From positions 1 through 6,822 of the forward strand of contig JAEWNB010000133.1 in assembly GCA_023392945.1 (NCBI GenBank): 6,822 nucleotides of DNA, given 5' to 3'. This stretch comes from Bacteroidota bacterium. Its GTDB lineage: Bacteria > Bacteroidota > Bacteroidia > Bacteroidales > WCHB1-69. The translations under genes were made by a program, and so were the position numbers. The notes under the pieces were generated by a model. It was given only the letters and a program-made list of their open reading frames with translations, was not told the DNA's origin and searched no databases. Shown piece after piece: positions 1-5,807 of this stretch (position 1 is the stretch's first letter; each line of letters begins with the position of its first letter).

Positions 1-262
1 CTGTTCCAACATTTCCTTTGTCATCGACCACAAAATCGCCACTATGACTTTCGGACTTTTTTTCATTCAGAGGTTGCCTGTCATCAGGCATAATAAAAAG
101 TAGGATTAAATAGAGAAGCAATCCGCCACCTCCAAATAGAAGCAAGAAAACGAAAATAATTCTTACAATAACAGGGTCAATATCAAGATATTCGGCAATA
201 CCCGCAGCAACCCCTGATATTATCCTATTATGACTACTTCTTGTCAATCGTTTATTTTCCAT
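1..262 (-). CDS. PspC-domain membrane protein, second of a tandem pair (3' end cut by window edge)
   Basis: The reverse strand reads from an ATG at 262-260 without a stop to the left edge, giving 87 codons of a longer protein. Residues 5-60 match a PspC domain: a basic N-terminus, the I-S-G-V-A-A-G-I-A-E-Y-L segment (15-26), D-I-D-P (27-30), then a hydrophobic membrane span (about 33-58) containing LLFGGGGLLLY. After the span comes a polar, acidic tail (60-87) beginning PDDRQPLNEKK that continues out of the window, so this copy is longer than its neighbour. PspC-type domains occur in envelope-stress proteins of the phage shock family; no specific function can be assigned here. It starts 16 bases after the stop of the preceding PspC gene and is probably co-transcribed with it. 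No Shine-Dalgarno sequence is visible, as is usual in Bacteroidetes. Confidence 0.85.
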   Translation of the reverse strand, partial: MENKRLTRSSHNRIISGVAAGIAEYLDIDPVIVRIIFVFLLLFGGGGLLLYLILLFIMPDDRQPLNEKKSESHSGDFVVDDKGNVGT

Positions 263-278
263 AATAATAAAATTAAAA

Positions 279-470
279 TTAATTCATTTCTTCAGGAACG
301 GCAATCCAACAAATTATATAGAGCAGGAGCCCGCCCCCACCAAAAAGGAGAAATATCAAAAACAGTATCCGAACCAAAGTCGGGTCAATATTAAAATAAT
401 CACCCAAACCTCCGCAAACACCTGCAATTTTGCGATTAATTCTACTACGAAATATTTTTTTTTCTGACAT
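279..470 (-). CDS. Small PspC-domain membrane protein (63 aa)
   Basis: A complete 63-residue protein that is essentially only a PspC domain. Residues 1-15 are basic, followed by I-A-G-V-C-G-G-L-G-D-Y-F (15-26), N-I-D-P (27-30) and a single membrane span (about 33-57) with the same LLFGGGGLLLY segment as the downstream copy. The protein ends AVPEEMN with no C-terminal domain. PspC family members are inner-membrane proteins that in proteobacteria sense envelope stress with PspB; stand-alone short PspC proteins are common in Bacteroidetes and mostly uncharacterised. It lies 11 bases downstream of the HD-domain gene and 16 bases upstream of its paralogue, so a three-gene minus-strand operon is likely. 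The paralogy and tandem order suggest local duplication. Confidence 0.9.
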   Translation of the reverse strand: MSEKKIFRSRINRKIAGVCGGLGDYFNIDPTLVRILFLIFLLFGGGGLLLYIICWIAVPEEMN

Positions 471-481
471 AATTAAAATAT

Positions 482-1039
482 TTACTTATTAACAACAAGC
501 CTCTCTTTAAATGGTTCAAATGTCATAAAATCAGCATGATGAACGATATAGGCTTCGGTTGTACGTTTCACCATATTTCCCTCACCGGCATGTGTAGCAA
601 TAATATGGCAAACTGCAGAAGGCACCCCACACTGTTCTGCAAGAGAAACACCTGAGAAAGGATGGCGAAGGTACTTTCCGTATGAACCTTGAACAGCTTT
701 ACCATCGACATTAAGTTCATATTCGACAAGTTTACCAACATCACAAAGAATAGCCCCGGCTATCAGGACATCCATATCAACAGGAAGCTCCCCATGAAAC
801 ATGGCATTTATTTTCTCACCTGCATCTTTTGCAATATGAACAACCGAACGTTTGTGATCCATAAAAGTAACTTTCAGATCAGGACCACAGAGCAGAGTAA
901 AAGGTATTCTTTTCAAATCCGTGGTAGTAAGTACTGACTTATCCAAAGCCAATTCCCATGTTTTGGCAGTTTGCTCTCGTAATGTTTCATTTTTTATCCA
1001 CATTAACTCCGGCCATAATTCTAAAATATTCTGATTCAT
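482..1039 (-). CDS. HD-domain (phosphohydrolase superfamily) protein
   Basis: A soluble 185-residue protein with the spaced ligands of an HD domain: H62 (in DHKRSVVH), D100 in LCDVGKL, H126 in LRHPFSG, H150 in IATHAGEG and D170 in VHHADFM. HD proteins are usually metal-dependent phosphohydrolases acting on nucleotides or phosphodiesters; the substrate here cannot be read from the sequence. The oddity is residue 99: the His of the H-D doublet is Cys (codon TGT at 745-743), giving C-D-V-G-K. That would weaken one metal ligand, or mark a subfamily with different metal use. No signal peptide or membrane span is seen. The ATG at 1039-1037 is the only reasonable start, and a promoter core lies about 53 bases upstream. 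It heads a probable operon with two PspC-domain genes. Confidence 0.82.
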   Translation of the reverse strand: MNQNILELWPELMWIKNETLREQTAKTWELALDKSVLTTTDLKRIPFTLLCGPDLKVTFMDHKRSVVHIAKDAGEKINAMFHGELPVDMDVLIAGAILCDVGKLVEYELNVDGKAVQGSYGKYLRHPFSGVSLAEQCGVPSAVCHIIATHAGEGNMVKRTTEAYIVHHADFMTFEPFKERLVVNK

Positions 1040-1091
1040 TGTCTTTTAAGATTATTTATGAAAACGAAATATCTAACTTCAAAAGAAGGTT

Positions 1092-1118
1092 CAAATATAG
1101 TATAATTTTTGGAATCAA
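1092..1118 (-). promoter_or_regulatory. Bacteroidetes-type promoter for the HD-domain gene
   Basis: On the minus strand, TATATTTG (1099 down to 1092) is an exact match to the Bacteroidetes -7 consensus TAnnTTTG. A TTG on the same strand (1118-1116) could serve as the -33 element, although the 16-base spacer is shorter than usual. The core lies about 53 bases upstream of the HD-domain ATG at 1039 and is back-to-back with the folK promoter. Confidence 0.55.
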
Positions 1119-1145
1119 TATACTGTGATATTTTTTAAAAAATCG

Positions 1146-1153
1146 TACCTTTG
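1146..1153 (+). promoter_or_regulatory. Bacteroidetes-type -7 promoter element for folK
   Basis: TACCTTTG followed by C matches TAnnTTTG exactly. It lies 24 bases upstream of the preferred GTG start of folK, so transcription would begin near 1158-1161 and leave a leader of about 20 bases. No good TTG -33 element is present; TGTG at 1124-1127 is at about the right distance but is degenerate. The element overlaps the TTG at 1151 that opens the longest folK frame, which argues against that TTG as a start. Confidence 0.7.
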
Positions 1154-1177
1154 CAACTCGAAAAAACTATTGAAAAA

Positions 1178-1600
1178 GTGCAAGAAGTTGTATTATCTCT
1201 TGGGAGCAATTTGGGAGATCGTGAAAAATTCCTTTCCAGTGCCATTGATCTGATCAATGCGGAAATTGGGGATATTGTAAAAAAATCTTCCATTTATGAA
1301 ACTTCCTCTTGGGGATTTGATTCATTCAATTTTTTAAATCAGGTGATTGTGGTCAACACTTCAGCAAAACCACTTGAAATTCTGGATATTATACAACTTA
1401 TCGAAAAGAAACTCGGAAGGGACAATAAAAGTAAGATAATTAATGGCATTCCTGAATATCATGACCGAACTATTGATATTGACATCCTGACATACGGAAA
1501 TGAAATAATCGAAAGCGAAAGACTTACCATTCCGCATCCCAAAATGAGAGAAAGGGATTTCATCATGAATCCCTTACGAGAACTCAAGATTGCCAATTAA
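1178..1600 (+). CDS. folK: 2-amino-4-hydroxy-6-hydroxymethyldihydropteridine diphosphokinase (HPPK)
   Basis: HPPK transfers pyrophosphate from ATP to 6-hydroxymethyl-7,8-dihydropterin, the step before dihydropteroate synthase in folate synthesis (cytosolic). From the GTG at 1178 the protein has 140 residues, typical of a short HPPK. Visible motifs are SLGSNLGDR (7-15), the substrate-loop region YETSSWGF (40-47), FLNQV (52-56), LGR (79-81), the signature DRTIDIDIL (96-104) whose D100 and D102 are the expected Mg ligands, and IPHPKMRERDF (118-128). The GTG is preferred because HPPKs begin two to four residues before the LSLGSN strand, and because the upstream in-frame TTG (1151) lies inside the promoter core. 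A deoxynucleoside kinase gene follows after 10 bases. Some Bacteroidetes are thought to carry HPPK and the kinase as one polypeptide (from memory, unchecked); here a TAA separates them. Confidence 0.93.
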   Translation: MQEVVLSLGSNLGDREKFLSSAIDLINAEIGDIVKKSSIYETSSWGFDSFNFLNQVIVVNTSAKPLEILDIIQLIEKKLGRDNKSKIINGIPEYHDRTIDIDILTYGNEIIESERLTIPHPKMRERDFIMNPLRELKIAN

Positions 1601-1610
1601 GATTCGCACC

Positions 1611-2243
1611 ATGAAATACAATTATATTGTCATAGAGGGATGCATCGGTGCCGGCAAAACTACACTTGCTCAGAAATTTGCCGTTGATTTTAATGCGGAG
1701 TTAATACTGGAACGATTTGCCGACAACAATTTTCTTCCAAAATTCTACAAAGATCCTATTCATTACGCCTTTCCTGTTGAAATGACATTCCTGACAGACC
1801 GTTATCAGCAGTTAAAAAGTCTGCTTTCCCAGCGCGATCTTTTCACTGATTTAGTCATTGCTGATTATTTCATTGACAAATGCATAATTTTTGCCAAGAA
1901 CAATCTACCCGGAGATGAATATAATTTATTTTCAAAAGTTTATGATATCATTTCATCATATCTCCCCAAGCCTGATTTGATCATTTACTTATATAACAAC
2001 AGTGAATCTCTTCTTAAAAATATTTCCAAGCGTGGCAGAGAGTATGAAAAGGAGATTTCTGCAAATTACTTAATCAACATACAAGACAGCTACATTAATT
2101 ATCTTAAACATTACAATCATATTCCAATATTAATTGTTGAATCTCATAACTTGGATTTTGTTGAGCATGAAGATGATTATCTTAAAATTAGAAATTTGAT
2201 TGAAAATCAATACTCTCCCGGAATTAACAGGATTACTTTTTAG
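1611..2243 (+). CDS. Deoxynucleoside kinase (dNK family)
   Basis: Predicted cytosolic salvage enzyme that phosphorylates deoxynucleosides with ATP. The 210-residue protein begins with a beta strand and Walker A motif GCIGAGKT (10-17). It then has the family segment ERFADNNFLPKFYKDP (34-49), with E34 as the likely catalytic base, and YAFPVEMTFLTDRYQQ (52-67), which includes the substrate-contacting glutamine. IADYFIDKC (83-91) stands where the family DRS/ERS-type motif lies, and KRGREYE (140-146) is the Arg-rich lid. Whether it prefers dA, dG or another base cannot be decided from sequence. The ATG at 1611 is chosen over a TTG at 1590 because it places the P-loop at the usual distance from the N-terminus; the TTG would overlap folK by 11 bases. 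It is in a different frame from folK, 10 bases downstream, and is probably co-transcribed with it. Confidence 0.9.
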   Translation: MKYNYIVIEGCIGAGKTTLAQKFAVDFNAELILERFADNNFLPKFYKDPIHYAFPVEMTFLTDRYQQLKSLLSQRDLFTDLVIADYFIDKCIIFAKNNLPGDEYNLFSKVYDIISSYLPKPDLIIYLYNNSESLLKNISKRGREYEKEISANYLINIQDSYINYLKHYNHIPILIVESHNLDFVEHEDDYLKIRNLIENQYSPGINRITF

Positions 2244-2272
2244 CCTATAAATTAGACTTTTTTTTATGATTG

Positions 2273-2304
2273 TTGAAATGCTATAAGAATTTTTACTATT
2301 TTTG
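2273..2304 (+). promoter_or_regulatory. Bacteroidetes-type promoter for the 2352-5698 gene cluster
   Basis: TATTTTTG (2297-2304) fits TAnnTTTG, and TTG at 2273-2275 gives a -33 element with a 21-base spacer, close to the usual arrangement. It lies in the 108-base gap after the deoxynucleoside kinase gene and leaves a leader of about 40 bases before the ATG at 2352. No further good TAnnTTTG match was seen in the gaps at 3721-3781, 4355-4386 or 5002-5038, so this is the best candidate driver of all five downstream genes. Confidence 0.6.
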
Positions 2305-2351
2305 CTCACAATTTTAAACATAGTTATTGATATAAAAATAGAGAATACATT

Positions 2352-3020
2352 ATGAAAACAGCTTTGCGCATTTTATTAGTCATTGTTGTAATATTTCTAT
2401 CCATTTTAGCTTTTAGAAGTATCATGCGTCCTGAAAAATTTAGAACTGTTTATGAGGACCGTCATACAGAAATCAAAAACCGATTAATTACCCTTCGGAC
2501 TGTTGAAGCCATATATAAAAATGAACATAAGAAATATGCCGGGGATGTTGACACTTTAGTTGATTTTGTTAAGAATGGAAAAATTAACATTATTAAGAAT
2601 GTCGGTAATATTCCTGAAGGGATGAGCGAAGCCGATGCTTTTAAAGCAGGTCTTATCAAAAAGGAAATAGTAACCGTTCCTGCAATAGATAGAATTCTTG
2701 AAGCAGACCCTACTATCGAAAAATATATTCAAAATTTTCAATATATTCCTTTTACAAACGGAAAAAAATTCCAGATTCAGACCGGAAAAATTGCCAGCAA
2801 GACTTATGAAATTCCGGTTTACAGAGTTGAGGTTCCTTTGGATGACATTCTCTCCAATATGCCTGCAAGCATTACTCCGGAAGATGCTTCCATATTTAAA
2901 AAGATGATCAACTTTATAATGTTTAAAGATCTTTCTGAAGAAAAACAATACAGACTTCAATATAAACCGATGTGGATGGGTTCTTTAACAGAAGCCAACA
3001 CTGCCGGCAGTTGGGAATAA
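2352..3020 (+). CDS. Single-pass membrane protein with pseudopilin-like architecture, function unknown
   Basis: A 222-residue protein with a short basic N-terminus (MKTALR), one hydrophobic segment (about 5-21) and a long soluble domain. The region after the membrane span is a predicted amphipathic helix with R-L-I-T-L-R-T-V-E-A-I-Y-K (44-56), then H-K-K-Y-A-G-D-V-D-T-L-V-D-F-V (59-73). This order (N-terminal hydrophobic helix, helix ending in an aromatic/basic patch, G-x-Y/K-Y-A-G, short globular domain) resembles type II/type IV pseudopilins, but there is no clear prepilin peptidase site (no G-F-[TS]-L-x-E), so it may simply be a signal anchor. The C-terminus reads GSLTEANTAGSWE (210-222). 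From family memory, similar proteins occur across Bacteroidetes without assigned function. The next gene begins one base after its stop, implying translational coupling with the DUF3822-like protein. Confidence 0.85.
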   Translation: MKTALRILLVIVVIFLSILAFRSIMRPEKFRTVYEDRHTEIKNRLITLRTVEAIYKNEHKKYAGDVDTLVDFVKNGKINIIKNVGNIPEGMSEADAFKAGLIKKEIVTVPAIDRILEADPTIEKYIQNFQYIPFTNGKKFQIQTGKIASKTYEIPVYRVEVPLDDILSNMPASITPEDASIFKKMINFIMFKDLSEEKQYRLQYKPMWMGSLTEANTAGSWE

Positions 3021-3021
3021 A

Positions 3022-3720
3022 ATGAGTAAACTGTTTTTACTTAATAATTCAAAATCCATTCTTCTTTTTCCGAATGGATTTTCATTTTTTAAAAAAGAAA
3101 TATCGGGTAATATTCTTGAAAAAACGCATTCGAATACCTCGATTTCCTTTTTACCACTTTTTGCTAAAGACTATTTTGTCTTAGAAAACCCTGAGACTGA
3201 AAAGATTGATATTATCTATGATTTATTTCCCCCTTTGTTAATACCTAAAGTATTATACGATGAATCAACAGAATACGAAGCTCTTGGTTCTCAGTTCGAC
3301 ATCTCAGAAGGAGGACAATTGAAAGTGGAAGAAATGGAGAACTATAATGCAGCCTATTTTATCAATCACAATGAACTGAATGCCATTCAGAAAATTAGTA
3401 ATGCTCCAAGCTTTACCCATCTTGCAAGTTTAATTTTCAAAAACTTAAAGGATCATTCTTTTTATAACTCAGATAATTCGCTTGCTATCTCCATCAATGA
3501 TTCATATGCTGACTATATTTTAATTATGTCGCATAAGGTACATTTGGTTAATCGTTTTAGTTTCACTTCAGAATATGATATATTATATTATTTGCTTAAT
3601 TTAATTAAACAATACGGAATTAAGGTTGATAATTGCCAAATAATATTTTTCCAAAATAAAAGTACTAAAATCAATGAAATAGTAACGAAATACTTTCACA
3701 CCTGTGAGTGTATTTTTTAA
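3022..3720 (+). CDS. DUF3822-like protein
   Basis: A 232-residue protein without signal peptide or membrane span. Features matching my memory of the Bacteroidetes DUF3822 family are the N-terminal strand SILLFPNGFSFF (12-23), the paired strands SLAISINDSYADYILIM (153-169), and HLVNRFSFTSEYDILYYLLN (174-193) leading into a predicted helix. The family usually sits directly upstream of rsmD, as here (61 bases). The arrangement of a first beta-hairpin, a mid-protein second hairpin and a Y/F-rich helix resembles the duplicated subdomains of actin-like proteins such as PilM or GspL; this fold assignment is inference and no nucleotide-binding motif is obvious. ATG is one base after the stop of the pseudopilin-like gene, so the two are translated together and their products may work together. 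Confidence 0.8.
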   Translation: MSKLFLLNNSKSILLFPNGFSFFKKEISGNILEKTHSNTSISFLPLFAKDYFVLENPETEKIDIIYDLFPPLLIPKVLYDESTEYEALGSQFDISEGGQLKVEEMENYNAAYFINHNELNAIQKISNAPSFTHLASLIFKNLKDHSFYNSDNSLAISINDSYADYILIMSHKVHLVNRFSFTSEYDILYYLLNLIKQYGIKVDNCQIIFFQNKSTKINEIVTKYFHTCECIF

Positions 3721-3781
3721 TATTGAGAACTATTGAGCATTCGTCAGATTTTAGATTGACAAACATAATATTGAGGTAATC
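3721..3781 (+). promoter_or_regulatory. Intergenic leader of rsmD with a Shine-Dalgarno-like site and TATTGAG repeats
   Basis: TATTGAG occurs three times here (3721-3727, 3731-3737, 3769-3775). The last copy runs into GAGGT (3773-3777), a Shine-Dalgarno-like sequence 4 bases before the rsmD ATG. This is unusual in the window, where the other genes have AT-rich leaders without such a site. No TAnnTTTG promoter core is present. Confidence 0.4.
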
Positions 3782-4354
3782 ATGAGAATTATTAGCGGAA
3801 AAAATAAAGGAAAACATATCATTGCACCGGCAAACTTACCTGTTCGCCCCACAACTGATTTAGGCAAAGAGAGTTTATTTAATATACTTAATAATTACTT
3901 TTTTTTTGACAGTGTTTCTGTTTTAGATCTTTTTGCAGGTACCGGAAATATTTCTCTTGAATTTGCATCCAGAGAAGCCCCCTCTGTTATTGCCGTTGAC
4001 AATCATGCAGGGTGTGTTGACTTTATCAAAAAGACTGCAGAGAAACTGCATTATGAGAATCTTTTAGTTATCAAAAGTGATGCTTTTCTATTTACGGAGA
4101 GATGCTCTCAAAAATTTGACATTATTTTTGCAGATCCCCCTTATGATTTAAAAGATATTGACAAAATTATATCGAATGTATTTTCCAATAATCTGCTCAA
4201 ACCACATGGCTGGCTGATAATGGAGCATTCGCGGGAATACGACTTCTCTTCACATCCCAAATTCTTTGACCACAGAAAATACGGGAAACTTAATTTCTCA
4301 TTTTTAGTCAACATGGTATCAGAAGAAGAGCCTGATAAACCTCAAGAAGTATAA
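3782..4354 (+). CDS. rsmD: 16S rRNA (guanine-966-N2)-methyltransferase RsmD family
   Basis: RsmD uses S-adenosylmethionine to methylate N2 of G966 in 16S rRNA of the 30S subunit. The 190-residue protein has the full family layout: N-terminal MRIISGKNKGK (1-11), VRPTTDLGKESLFNIL (21-36), the SAM-binding motif I LDLFAGTGN (48-56), the motif II acid AVDN (71-74), and the catalytic motif IV FADPPYD (116-122) that positions the target base. The length is usual for the family. The C-terminus (about 179-190) is a short acidic, proline-containing tail beyond the core fold. ATG at 3782 starts exactly at the conserved MRIISG. It lies between the DUF3822-like gene and pth, linking ribosome modification with peptidyl-tRNA recycling; the adjacency with DUF3822 is recurrent in Bacteroidetes. 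Confidence 0.93.
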   Translation: MRIISGKNKGKHIIAPANLPVRPTTDLGKESLFNILNNYFFFDSVSVLDLFAGTGNISLEFASREAPSVIAVDNHAGCVDFIKKTAEKLHYENLLVIKSDAFLFTERCSQKFDIIFADPPYDLKDIDKIISNVFSNNLLKPHGWLIMEHSREYDFSSHPKFFDHRKYGKLNFSFLVNMVSEEEPDKPQEV

Positions 4355-4386
4355 GATTGATGGTCTTAAAACAAAAATAAAGTATT

Positions 4387-5001
4387 GTGGAAGACAACAA
4401 AAAATATTTGATCATCGGGTTAGGAAATGCAGAAACTCAGTATGCAGGGACAAGGCATAATATCGGCTTTGAAGTAGTTAGTAAGCTTGCATCGGAATTA
4501 GGTATTACTTTCAAAAGTGATCGCTATGCTTATGTTGCGCGTACTAAATACAAAGGGAAAATTTTGATTTTAATTTTACCCACTACCTTCATGAATCTTA
4601 GCGGAAAAGCCGTTCGTTACTGGTTAGAAAACGAAAAAATAGAAGTTGGCAATTCTATTGTCATCTCCGATGATCTTGACCTTCCACTAGGCACATTGCG
4701 TATCAGACCAAAAGGAGGTGGAGGCTCGCACAACGGACTTAATCATATTATTGAAATGTTGGGGCATCAGAACTTTCCACGACTAAGATTTGGGATAGGA
4801 AAAAATTATGCCCAGGGGTATCAGGTTGATTATGTATTAAGTCGTTTTACTGATGATGAGCTAAAATCTACTGTAAATCAGGCTATTGTTAAATCCACAG
4901 AAATTATTAAATCTTTTGTATCCATCGGACTTCAAAGGACAATGAATCTTTACAATACAAAAGAAGATAAAGAAAATAATCATACTGAAGAGATACAATA
5001 A
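4387..5001 (+). CDS. pth: Peptidyl-tRNA hydrolase
   Basis: Pth cleaves the ester bond of peptidyl-tRNAs that fall off stalled ribosomes, recycling tRNA in the cytosol. The 204-residue protein carries the active-site residues: N14 in GLGNAETQYAGTRHN, catalytic H24, N70 in PTTFMNLSG, D95 in SDDLDLPLG (D93 in E. coli) and N116 in GGGSHNGL, plus RLRFGIG (132-138) and the C-terminal helix. The GTG at 4387 is the start: an in-frame TAA lies 9 bases upstream (4378-4380), and no ATG occurs between the GTG and the first conserved strand. The tail after residue 190 is hydrophilic and acidic and makes the protein slightly longer than E. coli Pth. It follows rsmD by 32 bases and is probably in the same operon. 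Confidence 0.95.
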   Translation: MEDNKKYLIIGLGNAETQYAGTRHNIGFEVVSKLASELGITFKSDRYAYVARTKYKGKILILILPTTFMNLSGKAVRYWLENEKIEVGNSIVISDDLDLPLGTLRIRPKGGGGSHNGLNHIIEMLGHQNFPRLRFGIGKNYAQGYQVDYVLSRFTDDELKSTVNQAIVKSTEIIKSFVSIGLQRTMNLYNTKEDKENNHTEEIQ

Positions 5002-5009
5002 TATGACTC

Positions 5010-5028
5010 TTTAATTGTTAGAATTAAA
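5010..5028. repeat. Perfect 7-bp inverted repeat upstream of the outer-membrane protein gene
   Basis: TTTAATT (5010-5016) and AATTAAA (5022-5028) form a perfect inverted repeat around a 5-base loop, 10 bases before the ATG at 5039. The arms are pure A/T, so an RNA stem would be weak and chance is plausible. It could be an operator or a leader hairpin; no T-run follows, so it is not a terminator. Confidence 0.3.
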
Positions 5029-5038
5029 ATCAATTATC

Positions 5039-5698
5039 ATGAAAAAATCCATTCTTATCCTTACATTTTTAATAGCTACACTATTTTCTTTTGCCGGGAA
5101 TGTAGATTCTTTACGTTATAAAACACAAATTGAAGAATTTAGTTCTATACAAACAATGACAAAAGATAAGCCATCTCTAATTCAATGGGGGTTCAGGGTT
5201 GGCACAAACTTTTTACTGACCAAAGATTTAAGTATAAATGACTATATGGACAAACTGGTATCCGGAGAATTCGGGGCATTTATAAGAGTTGGAAGATATG
5301 TTTATGCAGAAGTTGGCATTGGCTATCTTTTTAATAAAGGTACATTTGAAATGGATTTGGACAGTTTGTCAATGAACACTGTAAAAGAAGTCATTGAGGC
5401 TCGCTATTTACAAGTTCCCGTTAAGTTGGTGGGTTATATACCCCTTGTTCCCAAAATTGCGTTACAACCTCATGTAGGGGTAATTTATCAACCTTTGCTT
5501 AAAGTAACTGACAACGACTTCAACTACAGCATAGACAATTTACAGAAAAATCAGTTTTTAGTAACAGCTGGTCTTGGGGTTAAGCTCTTTTTTGTTACGG
5601 TTGATATTTCCTACCGACAATCCCTAATGACATTCTTCAGTGACAGGAACTCAAAAAAGCCTGCGTATATCAATTTAATGGTAGGATTTCAATTTTAG
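5039..5698 (+). CDS. Outer-membrane beta-barrel protein (PorT-like/OMP_b-brl type)
   Basis: A 219-residue secreted protein. Residues 1-19 are a signal peptide (MKKSILILTFLIATLFSFA) with likely cleavage near A19/G20. The mature part has alternating amphipathic strands, including WGFRVGTNFLL, GAFIRVGRYVYAEVGIGYLF and RYLQVPVKLVGYIPL, then FLVTAGLGVKLFFVTVDISYRQ. It ends MVGFQF, with the C-terminal phenylalanine typical of outer-membrane barrels recognised by BAM. The strand RYLQVPVKL is characteristic of the Bacteroidetes OMP beta-barrel family that includes PorT, but the exact role (T9SS component or other porin-like protein) cannot be decided. The ATG at 5039 is preferred over a TTG at 5015, since it begins a clean signal peptide. 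It follows pth by 37 bases with no obvious promoter of its own. Confidence 0.85.
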   Translation: MKKSILILTFLIATLFSFAGNVDSLRYKTQIEEFSSIQTMTKDKPSLIQWGFRVGTNFLLTKDLSINDYMDKLVSGEFGAFIRVGRYVYAEVGIGYLFNKGTFEMDLDSLSMNTVKEVIEARYLQVPVKLVGYIPLVPKIALQPHVGVIYQPLLKVTDNDFNYSIDNLQKNQFLVTAGLGVKLFFVTVDISYRQSLMTFFSDRNSKKPAYINLMVGFQF

Positions 5699-5782
5699 AA
5701 AAAATATTTTATTGAATTTCAGAGTATTGAAAAGAAATAGAAAAAAAAAGAAAAAATATGGATGAGGAAAGAAAAAAAAATG

Positions 5783-5790
5783 TATTTTTG
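5783..5790 (+). promoter_or_regulatory. Bacteroidetes-type -7 element for tRNA-Val
   Basis: TATTTTTG matches TAnnTTTG and ends 17 bases before the tRNA 5' end, leaving room for a transcription start and short 5' leader removed by RNase P. No clear TTG -33 element is present. Instead, 5729-5780 is an almost pure purine, A-rich stretch (four T, no C), which might act like an UP element. Confidence 0.6.
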
Positions 5791-5807
5791 CAGCCTCAAA
5801 CAAGAAA

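Noticed and set aside
689..937. 82-codon plus-strand reading frame inside the HD-domain gene
   Set aside because: It is antisense to a gene with clear family motifs, has no recognisable features and no promoter or leader.
2244..2270. Possible terminator after the deoxynucleoside kinase gene, because of an eight-T run at 2258-2265
   Set aside because: No stem longer than three or four A/T pairs precedes the T-run.
2556..2960. 134-codon minus-strand reading frame opposite the pseudopilin-like gene
   Set aside because: Shadow of a well-supported gene; the composition is rich in N, F, R and C without any domain pattern.
4352..4368. Small hairpin TAAGA/TCTTA over the rsmD stop codon
   Set aside because: Only 5 bp, A/T-rich, with no T-run; it would not terminate transcription and is expected by chance.
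5699..5728. Terminator after the outer-membrane protein gene (AAAATATTTT palindrome)
   Set aside because: The stem would be four A/T pairs with no loop room; read-through into the tRNA region or a distant end is more likely.
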